From positions 1 through 40,250 of the forward strand of contig JAFZFT010000098.1 in assembly GCA_017555765.1 (NCBI GenBank): a stretch of DNA of 40,250 nt, given 5' to 3'. The notes beneath the pieces are model-generated. The model saw only the letters and a program-made list of their open reading frames with translations, was not told where the DNA came from and made no database searches. Source of the stretch: Clostridia bacterium (GTDB lineage: Bacteria > Bacillota > Clostridia > Oscillospirales > Acutalibacteraceae). Position 1 is the stretch's first letter. Each line of letters starts with the position of its first letter. Positions 1 to 8,161 of the stretch are shown here, in pieces. Position numbers and translations under genes: made by a program.

Positions 1-1116
1 CTTGATGTATGTGCAAACACCTACCTTATAGGTTGAGCCGGGCTTGAGACCTTCAACTGTATAAGTGTTTGTTGTAAGCTGCTTAACAAGCTTTGTCTCA
101 GTCTTTGTAGCGTAATCATAAAGGAATACCTGATAGCCGAGTGCAACAGGATCCTTATCGAAGCTGATATCAACACTTGTGCTTGTGAGGTTTGAAGCCT
201 TGAGGTTTGCTACCTTATCTGTTACTGTGGTGAAGGAAAGATAGCTTGTCCATGCGCCGTAAGCAGTCTTGCCGTTAACAGATGCATAGCCTCTTACTTT
301 TACCTTATAAGCTGTACCTGCCTCGAGACCTGTAAGAGTTACGGAATTCTTTGTTGAGTATGAATACTTCTTTGTGTTGTAGTTGTAAATCTGGTACTTC
401 TTTACACCGCTTACTGCACCCCATGAAAGAGTACCACTGTTTGCAGTTGTCTTTGTTACCTTGAGTGATGTGGGAGCAAGGAAGCCGGGTGTAGCGTTGA
501 TTGTTGTGTAAGAGCCGTAGTAGTTCTTGCCGCTGTACTTATAATATGCAGCAATACGGAACTTATAGGTTGTACCTGCATAGAGGCTCTTTACTGTAAG
601 TGATGAGCCTGTTGTTGTGCCGCAGTTTACGTAAGCCTTCTTTGCGTCACTGTAGCGCTGAACAAGATAGCCTGTTGCACCTGAAACCTTTGTCCATGTG
701 AACTTGAGTGATGAACCGCCTGCAAGCTGTGTAGCCTTGAAGTTTGTTACTGCTGCGGGTACTGACTTAACAGTAACCTTTACCCATGAGCCGTAGGTAA
801 CCTTGTTAAAAAGGCCCTTGTCAAAGCTACGTACATAAAGGTAGTATGTCTTACCGGGGGTAAGCTTTGCAGTGTATGTTGTGGTGTTTTTGCCGTTGAT
901 TGTAACGGTTGAGCTGTACTTGCCGCCTGTGTATGAGCGGTACTGATAACCGTCTGCACCTGAAACAGCTTTCCATGTGAGTGTTGCGGATGTAGCATTG
1001 ACATTTGTTGCCTTAAGTCCGGTAACGTTACCTACTGCAAATGCAACAAGCATTGTACCTGAGACAAGAATGAAGCAGAATACCAATGATAAAACCGCTT
1101 TGAATGACTTTCTCAT
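1..1116 (-). CDS. Secreted fibronectin type III repeat protein (3' end outside window)
   Basis: The reading frame is open from the ATG at 1116 down to base 1 with no stop, so at least 372 residues are visible and the C-terminus lies outside the window. An AGGAGG ribosome binding site sits 7-8 bases before the ATG. Residues 1-28 form a signal peptide (MRKSFKAVLSLVFCFILVSG, then an AFA-type cleavage region). The remainder is about four tandem fibronectin type III domains of roughly 90 residues, recognisable by repeated LTW, SGATGY and LxPGxxYxxxVRxY motifs. It is probably an exported surface adhesin or a carbohydrate- or protein-binding scaffold; no catalytic domain is visible. It follows the 822-residue LRR/FN3 protein on the same strand after 48 bases, so the two may be co-expressed. 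The function of the missing part is unknown. Confidence 0.88.
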   Translation of the reverse strand, partial: MRKSFKAVLSLVFCFILVSGTMLVAFAVGNVTGLKATNVNATSATLTWKAVSGADGYQYRSYTGGKYSSTVTINGKNTTTYTAKLTPGKTYYLYVRSFDKGLFNKVTYGSWVKVTVKSVPAAVTNFKATQLAGGSSLKFTWTKVSGATGYLVQRYSDAKKAYVNCGTTTGSSLTVKSLYAGTTYKFRIAAYYKYSGKNYYGSYTTINATPGFLAPTSLKVTKTTANSGTLSWGAVSGVKKYQIYNYNTKKYSYSTKNSVTLTGLEAGTAYKVKVRGYASVNGKTAYGAWTSYLSFTTVTDKVANLKASNLTSTSVDISFDKDPVALGYQVFLYDYATKTETKLVKQLTTNTYTVEGLKPGSTYKVGVCTYIK

Positions 1117-1143
1117 TTTAATTACCTCCTGAAAATTATCTAT

Positions 1144-1166
1144 AAAAATTGCCCATGCAAATTTTT
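1144..1166 (-). terminator. Possible weak terminator or attenuator between two surface-protein genes
   Basis: On the minus strand an AAAAATTTGC / GCAATTTTT stem with one bulged T and a 4-base loop overlaps the stop codon of the 822-residue protein. It lies just before the ribosome binding site of the next gene. The stem is AT-rich and ends in a short T run, so it may only partly stop transcription. Confidence 0.3.
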
Positions 1167-3633
1167 ACCTTATGAATAAGTATGTTGCTGTGTAAACCTG
1201 TGTGAAGCTGTACTGCTGACCGTCAAGTGTGAAGGAAACGGTAAGAGGTACTGTAACAGTGACATTGTCTAAAGTGCCGTTCTGTACCTTTGCGGTAACC
1301 TCAGCAGTGCCGTATGACTCCTCAGCAAGGATGAAGCCTTCGTTTTCCTCAGCTACTTTTTCCCATTCGCCAAAGCTGAAAAGCTCCCCAGCCTTGTCGC
1401 CACTGAGAGTGAAGCCTATACTGTAGCCGTTGCCGTCCTCGTCGAAGGCAGTTACCTCTGCATCGGAGAAGCTGAGTCCGAGCTGACCGCAGCGAAGGAT
1501 TTCGCCCACAGTAAGACCGTTTCTGTCCTTGCCCTCCGAAATATAAGAGTAAACTGTACCCGACATTTCGGTTGATGTGATAACACCCTCGTAAAGCTCA
1601 CTGTTCTCACCCTCAAAGCCGCTTGTTCCGTAAAGAGAGATTATTACTAAGCTTTCCTCACCGGACGCTGCCTCGCTATAAGCCTCTATGAAGCCCTCGA
1701 AGCCTTCTTTTTCGTCAGAGGGTCGGTCGTTTGTTATAACACTCAGCGGTGTCTTGCTGATGTAGCCGTAAATAGTACTGCCGCTCTTAACGGAGTATGC
1801 CTTTATCTTGAAAAGATATTCCGTACCCGGCTGCAGACCTTCAACAGTACAGTAATTGACTGTGGGGTCTTTTATCTCAGCGACAGTTTCGTAGCTTCCC
1901 GTACCCTTATCAACGCTTACGGTGTATCCCGCTGCACCCTGAAGTAAATCCCACTCAAGGGTTACCTTTGAGGTGTAAAGTGAGTTTTCCCTTACGGAAA
2001 GTCCGCTCACGTAATCGGGTCTTGTATAAGCCTCTGTAAGAGGCGAATATGAAGCGTTGAAGGTGGTGTCGCCGCTCTTCATATAAGCTCTTACCATAAA
2101 GGTATATGAGGTGTCGGGGTTAAGACCTGATACCTTATAGGAAGTCTTTGTTGTAGCGCCTATTGATGTATATTTCGAAGTTTCGGGATTGTAGAAATAG
2201 AGCTTGTATCCCGTTGCAAAGTCCACTGCAGACCAGCTGAGATTGATATAGTTGTGTGCCGGCTTTGCGGTAACTGCCGTTACCTTACCGAGCTTTGCGG
2301 CATATGCCTTGCAGGTGGGTGAGCCTTCTGCGTTGCACACTGCATCGCCGACCTTTGCGTAAGCATAAACCTTATAATAATCGCAGGAGCCTGGCTTGAG
2401 TCCTGTAATCTTAAGGCTGTTGCCGCTTATGTTCTTATATAACTCGTACTTCTTGGTGGTTGAGTTATATCTGTAAACCTTGTAGCCTGTTGCATCCTTG
2501 ACCATTTCCCATGTGAGAGTATATGAGTCGGGAGTTGCATTTGTTGCGGTAACAGAAGTAACCTTTCCGAGCTTTGCGGTATATGCCTTGCAGGTGGGTG
2601 AAACCTCAGCATAATATACGGAGGTGCCGACCTTTGCGTAAGCATAAACTCTGTAATAGTCATACGAGCCGACCTTGAGATCTGTAAGCTTGAGGCTGTT
2701 GCCGCTTACACTCTTATAGCTCTCGTACTTCTTGGCAGTTGAGTTATACTTGTAAACTCTGTAGCCCGTTGCACCCTTTGTCTTTTCCCATGTGAGGGTA
2801 TATCCGTCGAGGGTTGCATTTTCAACAGAGACCTTGGTGACCTTTTCGGGTATAACCGTAATCTTATAGGTAGCGGAAACCTTGCTTCCGTCCTTTGCGG
2901 TAGCGGTGATTGTTGCTGTACCCGCACCCACTGCAGTAACCTTACCCTTTGAGTTAACAGTTGCAACCGCAGTATTGTCGGAAGTGTATGTAACCGATGA
3001 GTTATATACCTTTTCGGGAGAGACGGTATAAGTAAGTGTAACAGTGCCGCCCGGTGTAAGCTTTGCCGTACTGCCGCTGAGCTTAAGCTCTGACACATAG
3101 CGGTACGCCATATTGACATCCTTAAGAGAACCGATACGCTTTTCGGCATAGGAGTCCTTTACAACATAAACCGTAAGGTCACTGTGACAGCCAACAAACA
3201 CATTGTCGCCGATAACTGTTGTATTTTTAGGAATGAACACCTGCTTGAGGTTAGAGCAGTACCAGAAAACCGCATCGCCCATCATAGTGACACTGTAAGG
3301 TATATTGATCTTTGTCAGTGCGGTACACTCGTTGAAGGCCGCCGTACCGATTACCTTGACCGTGGTGGGAATGGTAACACTTTTCATTGTCCTGTTCGCC
3401 CAGAAGGCCTCGTTGCCTATGGCTGTAACCTTGGCCGAGCCTACCTTTGAAGGTATTTCAACATCGGTTGCCTTGCCCTTGTACTCCTTAAGAGTAGCGC
3501 TTGTTCCGTCAACGGTGAAGACAAAATCACCTGATTTAACCTCATTTACTGCACTTGCAGAGAGGAAAAATACGGAGCAGAAGCAGGAAACCACAAACAA
3601 AAACAGGAGTATTTTATTCGCTTTTTGCTTCAT
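1165..3633 (-). CDS. Secreted LRR_5 (BspA-like) / Big_2 / FN3 multidomain surface protein
   Basis: 822 residues. Residues 1-28 are a signal peptide. Residues about 45-150 are BspA-type leucine-rich repeats (LRR_5; repeated AF..C..L..I.IP...). Residues about 180-260 are a bacterial Ig-like Big_2 domain (TYTVSPEK, then GKVTAVGAGTATITAT). Residues about 262-635 hold four FN3 domains; the first two are near-copies of each other. Residues about 640-822 form a C-terminal domain I do not recognise. No sortase LPXTG motif, S-layer homology domain or membrane anchor is visible, so it may be released or held non-covalently. The ATG at 3633 is preceded by GGAGG at a suitable distance. BspA-like proteins are known to bind host proteins and other cells; a binding role here is inference. 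Confidence 0.85.
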   Translation of the reverse strand: MKQKANKILLFLFVVSCFCSVFFLSASAVNEVKSGDFVFTVDGTSATLKEYKGKATDVEIPSKVGSAKVTAIGNEAFWANRTMKSVTIPTTVKVIGTAAFNECTALTKINIPYSVTMMGDAVFWYCSNLKQVFIPKNTTVIGDNVFVGCHSDLTVYVVKDSYAEKRIGSLKDVNMAYRYVSELKLSGSTAKLTPGGTVTLTYTVSPEKVYNSSVTYTSDNTAVATVNSKGKVTAVGAGTATITATAKDGSKVSATYKITVIPEKVTKVSVENATLDGYTLTWEKTKGATGYRVYKYNSTAKKYESYKSVSGNSLKLTDLKVGSYDYYRVYAYAKVGTSVYYAEVSPTCKAYTAKLGKVTSVTATNATPDSYTLTWEMVKDATGYKVYRYNSTTKKYELYKNISGNSLKITGLKPGSCDYYKVYAYAKVGDAVCNAEGSPTCKAYAAKLGKVTAVTAKPAHNYINLSWSAVDFATGYKLYFYNPETSKYTSIGATTKTSYKVSGLNPDTSYTFMVRAYMKSGDTTFNASYSPLTEAYTRPDYVSGLSVRENSLYTSKVTLEWDLLQGAAGYTVSVDKGTGSYETVAEIKDPTVNYCTVEGLQPGTEYLFKIKAYSVKSGSTIYGYISKTPLSVITNDRPSDEKEGFEGFIEAYSEAASGEESLVIISLYGTSGFEGENSELYEGVITSTEMSGTVYSYISEGKDRNGLTVGEILRCGQLGLSFSDAEVTAFDEDGNGYSIGFTLSGDKAGELFSFGEWEKVAEENEGFILAEESYGTAEVTAKVQNGTLDNVTVTVPLTVSFTLDGQQYSFTQVYTATYLFIR

Positions 3634-3664
3634 TCACAGAAACCTCCATCATAATTATGTGTCC

Positions 3665-3693
3665 ATTATAACACAAACGCAGTTAAAATACAA
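3665..3693 (-). promoter_or_regulatory. Candidate sigma-A promoter for the LRR_5/FN3 surface-protein gene
   Basis: On the minus strand a perfect TATAAT (3665-3670) is preceded by TTGTAT (3688-3693) with a 17-base spacer. The -35 box is weak (3 of 6). It lies about 30 bases before the ATG at 3633. Confidence 0.5.
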
Positions 3694-3795
3694 TTATATA
3701 TAGGAATTTTTTCAAATAGTTACACAATATTAATCTTTAGACAAAAAAGTCCTTTTCTGACACTTACGCAGGGTCATATACTCCCCCTTCACCTC

Positions 3796-3824
3796 TTTAC
3801 ATTTCTTCCGTACTGTGATATTAT
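3796..3824 (+). promoter_or_regulatory. Sigma-A promoter for the CDF transporter / phosphoesterase pair
   Basis: TTTACA (3796-3801), 17-base spacer, TATTAT (3819-3824). Both boxes are one mismatch from consensus. It lies 18 bases before an AAGGAG ribosome binding site at 3843-3848. Confidence 0.65.
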
Positions 3825-3891
3825 AAGCCAAGCAAGAAGTTGAAGGAGTGATACTATCAGCAGTAAAGGTAAATCGGTTATCCCCGTTTGT

Positions 3892-4698
3892 GTGTTCGGA
3901 TTTCTGTCAAATCTCACTCTTTTTATTATCAAGCTCTATGTGGGACTTTCCTGCAACAGTATAAGCATCTACTCCGACGGTATAAACAATATGTTTGACG
4001 GTCTTTCGGTGCTTCTTACCGCACTGTGCCTGGGCTTTTTCGGCAAAAGTCTTCTTATCGGCACCTCGGCGGCGGTCAGAAAAACCGAGGAGCTTCTTTC
4101 TCTTATACTCAGCACCCTCGTTTTCATAAGCGGTATTTATTTTGCCTATACCTCTCTTGAAAGACTTATTTATCCCACGCCCATATGGTTCAGCATGAAA
4201 TATCTTTACCTTCTTATGGGCACTGCACTTTTCAAGCTCATTATGTTCCTTGTGTACCGCAGGGCAAACCGAAGGCTTGACTCTCAGGTTGTAAAAATTA
4301 TGAGCGTTGACTGTATACTCGACTTTTTCATCACCGCAGTCACGATCATATCCCTTTTCGTTTCGGCAAGGGGAAGCTTTTCCCTCGATGCCTTCTGCGG
4401 ACTTTTCATAAGCACCGTCATAATCATAAGTGCGGTAAAGGGACTTTTCGACTTCATCAGAAGGGTAATCGGCTATGTCCCCGCAGAGAAAAGAGAGAGA
4501 CTCGGAGAAATTCTCTCAGAGGGCGGCATCGACCTCAGCCGCACCGATGTGTTTTTCGCGTACGAAAGCGAGGTAACAGGCTATATCAGCTTTGAAAATT
4601 CTCACGAAAGAGAAAAGGCAGAGCTTTTATACGGCAGAATCAAGGAAGAAACAGAGATAACTCTGAAAACAGTAATAAAACAAAAAGGAGAAAATTAA
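3892..4698 (+). CDS. Cation diffusion facilitator (CDF)-family-like membrane transporter
   Basis: Polytopic membrane protein of about 268 residues. The N-terminal segment SNLTLFIIKLYVGLSCNSIS followed by SDGINNMFD matches transmembrane helices 1-2 of CDF metal transporters, including the D-x(n)-D metal-site pattern. SVDCILDFF corresponds to the second metal-site helix. About five or six hydrophobic helices are followed by a soluble tail of about 70 residues, as in CDF proteins. GTG at 3892 is the first conventional start, but it has no ribosome binding site and would cut into helix 1. An AAGGAG at 3843-3848 lies 7 bases before an in-frame ATC at 3856, so translation may begin there and add 12 residues. 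The substrate is unknown. The stop is one base from the next gene's ATG, so the two are translated as a pair. Confidence 0.72.
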   Translation: MFGFLSNLTLFIIKLYVGLSCNSISIYSDGINNMFDGLSVLLTALCLGFFGKSLLIGTSAAVRKTEELLSLILSTLVFISGIYFAYTSLERLIYPTPIWFSMKYLYLLMGTALFKLIMFLVYRRANRRLDSQVVKIMSVDCILDFFITAVTIISLFVSARGSFSLDAFCGLFISTVIIISAVKGLFDFIRRVIGYVPAEKRERLGEILSEGGIDLSRTDVFFAYESEVTGYISFENSHEREKAELLYGRIKEETEITLKTVIKQKGEN

Positions 4699-4699
4699 A

Positions 4700-6040
4700 A
4701 TGGACGAAAAAATCACAGCTACAGAAGAAATTACCGCCGAAGAAAATACAGCGACAACAGAAAAGAAGCCCAAAAAGTCAAAAAAGCGTAAGCTTGCAAA
4801 AAAGATATTTTTAGGTCTTCTCACTGTAATTATTGCATTTTTCACAATCACAACAATTATCACAGTTGTCAGCCAGAAGGCAAACGTAGAAAAGGCAAAT
4901 TCCTTTGAGGCAGTTGAGTATGAGGCTCAGCTTGTGCCCGAAAAGGATGTAGACGGCAACTGGACCTTCACCACCGACCGTGATTTCAAGGTGCTTCAGC
5001 TTACTGACGTACACATCGGCGGCGGCTGGATGTCAGCGAAAAAGGACGGTATGGCTATGAATGCGGTTGCAACTATGATTACTGCCGAAAAGCCCGACCT
5101 CGTTATCGTAACAGGTGACGTCGGTTATCCCGTACCCTTCCAGGCAGGTACTCTCAACAACAAGCTTTCTGCAGAGGTCTTCGCAGAGCTTATGGAAAGC
5201 CTCGGCATTTACTGGACTATCGCCTTCGGTAACCACGACACAGAGGCATACAGCTACTTTGGCAGAGAGGATATTGCTGAATTTTACTCACAGGAAAAAT
5301 ACGCTCACTGTCTCTTCCTCGCAGGTCCTGATGAGGTTGACGGCTACGGCAATCAGATTATCAACGTAAAAAACAGTCTCGGTATTATCACACAGACACT
5401 CTTCGTTTTCGACAGCCATTCTTACATCGACGGCGACTTCCTCGGCATTATGTGGAAGTACGATAATATCCACGAAAATCAGGTGCAGTGGTACAAAGAC
5501 AGCCTTGCTTCACTCAACGCACAGAATAACGCACTCTTCAAGGAAATGGACCTTGAGGAAAGCTCAGATATCAAGTCAGCCGCCTTCTTCCATATCCCTC
5601 TCACAGAGCAGAAGGATGCATGGTACGAGTATGTTGAAAACGGCTTTGAGGACACAGAGAATGTGAAATATCATTACGGTGTTGCAGGTGAAAGCGGCAA
5701 GGTTGTTTACAGCGGTGTCAAGGAGGATAACCTCTTCGAGACAATGGCAGAGCTCGGCTCAACAAAGGCAGTTTTCTGCGGTCACGACCACTACAACAAC
5801 TTCTCAATCGAATACACGGGTATCAGACTCACCTACGGTATGAGTGTTGACTACCTTGCATATCCCGGCATTTATAAGGAAGGCTCACAGCGTGGCTGTA
5901 CAATCATTGAATTCAGCCCCGACGGCACCTTCGACTGTCACGCTGAAAACTACTATCAGGACAAGTACACCTCTCTTTATGATAAGGAGCCTGTTGTAAT
6001 GCAGGAAATCACTCAGCTTCAGGAGATTGAGGCGAAGTAA
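4700..6040 (+). CDS. Membrane-anchored calcineurin-like metallophosphoesterase
   Basis: 446 residues. A Lys-rich cytoplasmic N-terminus is followed by one transmembrane helix (about 35-57) and then a phosphoesterase domain. The metal-binding motifs of the calcineurin-like family are present in order: D103-x-H105, GD at 139-140, GNHD at 177-180, an FHIP histidine, and GHDH near residue 360. With Lys before the helix and the catalytic domain after it, the enzyme should face outside the membrane. Family members hydrolyse phosphomonoesters or phosphodiesters (nucleotides, phospholipids, wall polymers); the substrate cannot be deduced here. AAAGGAG precedes the ATG. The gene begins one base after the CDF transporter, so both probably use the promoter at 3796. 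Confidence 0.85.
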   Translation: MDEKITATEEITAEENTATTEKKPKKSKKRKLAKKIFLGLLTVIIAFFTITTIITVVSQKANVEKANSFEAVEYEAQLVPEKDVDGNWTFTTDRDFKVLQLTDVHIGGGWMSAKKDGMAMNAVATMITAEKPDLVIVTGDVGYPVPFQAGTLNNKLSAEVFAELMESLGIYWTIAFGNHDTEAYSYFGREDIAEFYSQEKYAHCLFLAGPDEVDGYGNQIINVKNSLGIITQTLFVFDSHSYIDGDFLGIMWKYDNIHENQVQWYKDSLASLNAQNNALFKEMDLEESSDIKSAAFFHIPLTEQKDAWYEYVENGFEDTENVKYHYGVAGESGKVVYSGVKEDNLFETMAELGSTKAVFCGHDHYNNFSIEYTGIRLTYGMSVDYLAYPGIYKEGSQRGCTIIEFSPDGTFDCHAENYYQDKYTSLYDKEPVVMQEITQLQEIEAK

Positions 6041-6565
6041 GAGTAGTCAGTAGTAAGCAGTCAGTAGTCACACGCTACTGAGGTTCAATAGCCGACGCGG
6101 TGGAAAACAGATAAAACAGAAAGTGTCGTCCGCGCGGGAAAGGCACCACACTAACAAAAACGTTGCCCGCTGCGGAAACTGCAAACGGAGGGCGGGTGAT
6201 CTGTCAGGGAGTAGTAGAATTTAATAATAACTACCTTTCTCGGCAGACATCACTGTTGGCTCGCTGACCTAGTTTGCTGTTGAAGGCGGACTATACGTAT
6301 ATTCTGAAAATGTCAAGCCGTGTCTACAAAAAAGAGCGCTTTGCATCCTTTGTCGCTCAGGACAACAGCAATTATTTGCTCCGAAGGAGCCACCATAGCC
6401 TTGCCTCTCCTGAAAGGAGAGGTGTCGCCCGTAAGGGTGACGGAGAGGTTCGTGCCATAGCGGCATGAGCGTTACCGCGGCTGAAGTCTCATTGAAACAT
6501 TAAGATGAAAAAATCCCCGCCACCTACCATACAATACATCCGCCTTTTAGCGAAAACAAAAAAGC
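6041..6565. other. Gene-free, repeat-containing intergenic region
   Basis: About 525 bases with no credible coding frame or RNA gene. It begins with short near-repeats (gtagtcagtagtaagcagtc). It contains an imperfect GC-rich hairpin around 6165-6200 (GTTGCCCGC... GGGCGGG) and, at 6378-6441, three consecutive hairpins. I see no ribosome binding site followed by a coding-like frame. It probably holds degraded repeat elements. Confidence 0.5.
6378..6441. repeat. REP-like triple hairpin element
   Basis: Three stem-loops in a row: GCTCC-gaa-GGAGC (6378-6390), CCTCTCC-tgaaa-GGAGAGG (6404-6422) and GTCGCCC-gtaa-GGGTGAC (6424-6441, one G-U pair). The reverse complement of the last two resembles the element at 17147-17185 in layout (CTCCGTCA, stem, TAC loop, stem, CACCT..CC), with different but still paired stem bases. 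This points to a dispersed intergenic palindromic repeat. Confidence 0.5.
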
Positions 6566-6594
6566 AAAACGGCTCCCGTTTGGGGAGCCGTTTT
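6566..6594 (-). terminator. Bidirectional intrinsic terminator after the gpr-spoIIP locus
   Basis: AAAACGGCTCCC, 5-base loop, GGGAGCCGTTTT: a 12-bp perfect stem with T runs in both directions. It touches the stop codon of the 105-residue protein, ending the minus-strand sporulation transcript. It could also stop read-through from the plus strand. Confidence 0.85.
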
Positions 6595-6911
6595 CAGTTA
6601 TCCGAAAGCTGATTTATTATTGCTTCGGTGAGGAATACCGCTGAAGCGAGGGGTGTAAACTTAAGATACCGCCTGAATCTTTCCCGCTTTTCTTCGTCGG
6701 GAAAATTCAGCGTTACACTTTTGCCGTCAAGCTCCATATTCACCCTCGAGGGTGTCCCCGCAACAGTAAGAAGGGAATACTCTCTCAGATAGATATTGTA
6801 GGCGGTTTTCTGCGAGGCGGTAAGAGTACCGCAAAGGAAGATTATCACACAGGCAATCACCGTGTTTGCAAAGCAGAAGTATGCAAGCTGCTTTTTGGCT
6901 TCTTTATACAT
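6594..6911 (-). CDS. Small single-pass membrane protein downstream of spoIIP
   Basis: 105 residues, not recognised by sequence. One hydrophobic helix (about 10-32, YFCFANTVIACVIIFLCG) is followed by a mixed soluble part with a DGKSVTLNFPDEEKRERF segment and a second moderately hydrophobic stretch near residues 84-98. Its ATG directly follows the TAA of spoIIP, so the two are translationally coupled and probably share sporulation timing. In Bacillus subtilis the small gene yqxA holds the same position after gpr-spoIIP. Position alone suggests a comparable gene; I cannot show homology. The gene ends at a strong terminator. Confidence 0.68.
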   Translation of the reverse strand: MYKEAKKQLAYFCFANTVIACVIIFLCGTLTASQKTAYNIYLREYSLLTVAGTPSRVNMELDGKSVTLNFPDEEKRERFRRYLKFTPLASAVFLTEAIINQLSDN

Positions 6912-8102
6912 TTATTCACTGTACTCCTTTAAAATATCGATAAGGGCAACGCCGAGACATTTGCCCGAATACACCGCCTCCTCAAGAGTATTGGCATCAG
7001 AGCCCATTTCCACAAGAAGAGAGCAGTGGGTCAGATTCATATTATAGCTTCTCGGACAGAAATAAAGAGGTCTTGTGATGCCCTCGAAGTTTTCCTCAAG
7101 GCTTTGCTGAAGCTGAAGAGCAAAGGCAAGATTATACTCCCAATCGGGGAGATTTGTTATGCCGTTACCCTCCTCCTGACAGCCGCTTATTATCATAATC
7201 TGCGCCGCCTTCTTGCCGTTTATTTCGGCAGTAGGCGCTATTTTTGTGCCGTCACTGCGGTGTATCGCATCCCGATGAAGGTCAAGGGTTATCTGTATCG
7301 ACGGATATTCCTTCAGGTAGTCCTCAACCGTTTTTCTCGAGCGGGAATAAGCTCCCGAATAGGGATTGTCGTGTATATCCGTAACGTGGATTGTCTTGTA
7401 TCCCGCCCTTTCAAGCTCCTCGCACAGAGCCTTTCCCACACGCACCATATTAAGCTCCTCTTTACTTGTCCTCGTCAGCGCACCTACTGCGTAAAAGTCA
7501 CGGTCGAGTATCTGATAGGTCTCTGTAGTGTGGGTGTGATATACAAGTACGGCGGGCTTACTTTTATCAATACTCAGGTCCAGACTCTCTTCAAGCTTCG
7601 CCTTTATATCAAGTTCGGTCTTATTTGTGTTTTTTACCCGTACCTTGCCGTAGGAATCGGTCACACCGTCATTTTTATATTTATAATCGGAGATGTCTCC
7701 GTCCTTTTTATCCTTGTCAGCACTCTTTTCAGCCGACTTCATCACTGCAAGAATATCTCCGTCGGTATCGGTAAGAGAGGCACTGGCAGCATCCTCTGCT
7801 TCCTTCTCTTCAGCTGCTGCCTCCGTACTCTCCGTCACCTCAGGTACGGCGACAGTAACCTCGGGCACAGTAGTCTCTGCGGGGATTACAGCCTCACTGA
7901 AAACATAATCCGCACCCGTGTATTCCGAAGGTACCTCATTTTCCCTTTCGTACACGTAAAAATTACTCTTGGCAGAAAGAAGCACCGCCTTGCTGAACAG
8001 TGAAAACAAGCTAATATCATAAAGCCTCAACGTACCGAGACAGAGTATCAGGCCGAGAATTACCACCGTTATTTTTGTAATAAGCTGTTTTTTATCTGCC
8101 AT
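6912..8102 (-). CDS. spoIIP: Stage II sporulation protein P, forespore-engulfment peptidoglycan hydrolase
   Basis: 396 residues, close to the Bacillus protein. Residues about 8-27 form a membrane anchor, followed by a low-complexity Glu/Ala/Thr-rich linker (about 75-135). The SpoIIP domain starts near residue 180 with the hallmark VYHTHTTETY (H189, H191) and contains ITLDLHRDA and a late SLLVEMGSDANT segment that fits the Glu metal ligand. In the known family SpoIIP is a zinc amidase/endopeptidase that, with SpoIID and SpoIIM, thins septal peptidoglycan during engulfment. It lies 59 bases after gpr on the same strand and is coupled to the next small gene. A GGGAGAAGG ribosome binding site supports the start. 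Confidence 0.93.
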   Translation of the reverse strand: MADKKQLITKITVVILGLILCLGTLRLYDISLFSLFSKAVLLSAKSNFYVYERENEVPSEYTGADYVFSEAVIPAETTVPEVTVAVPEVTESTEAAAEEKEAEDAASASLTDTDGDILAVMKSAEKSADKDKKDGDISDYKYKNDGVTDSYGKVRVKNTNKTELDIKAKLEESLDLSIDKSKPAVLVYHTHTTETYQILDRDFYAVGALTRTSKEELNMVRVGKALCEELERAGYKTIHVTDIHDNPYSGAYSRSRKTVEDYLKEYPSIQITLDLHRDAIHRSDGTKIAPTAEINGKKAAQIMIISGCQEEGNGITNLPDWEYNLAFALQLQQSLEENFEGITRPLYFCPRSYNMNLTHCSLLVEMGSDANTLEEAVYSGKCLGVALIDILKEYSE

Positions 8103-8161
8103 ACTTTTACCTTCTCCCGAAAAAGATATATTACCAATCTATTCTGCAGAAGGGATAAAAA

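Noticed and set aside
6378..6441. Consecutive hairpins as a possible tRNA or riboswitch
   Set aside because: No cloverleaf, no T-loop GTTCRA consensus, and no gene directly downstream on either strand that would be controlled.
7026..8003. 325-codon open frame on the plus strand
   Set aside because: It is antisense to spoIIP, which has clear family motifs; no ribosome binding site, and the translation is Cys/Arg/Ile-rich without domain features.
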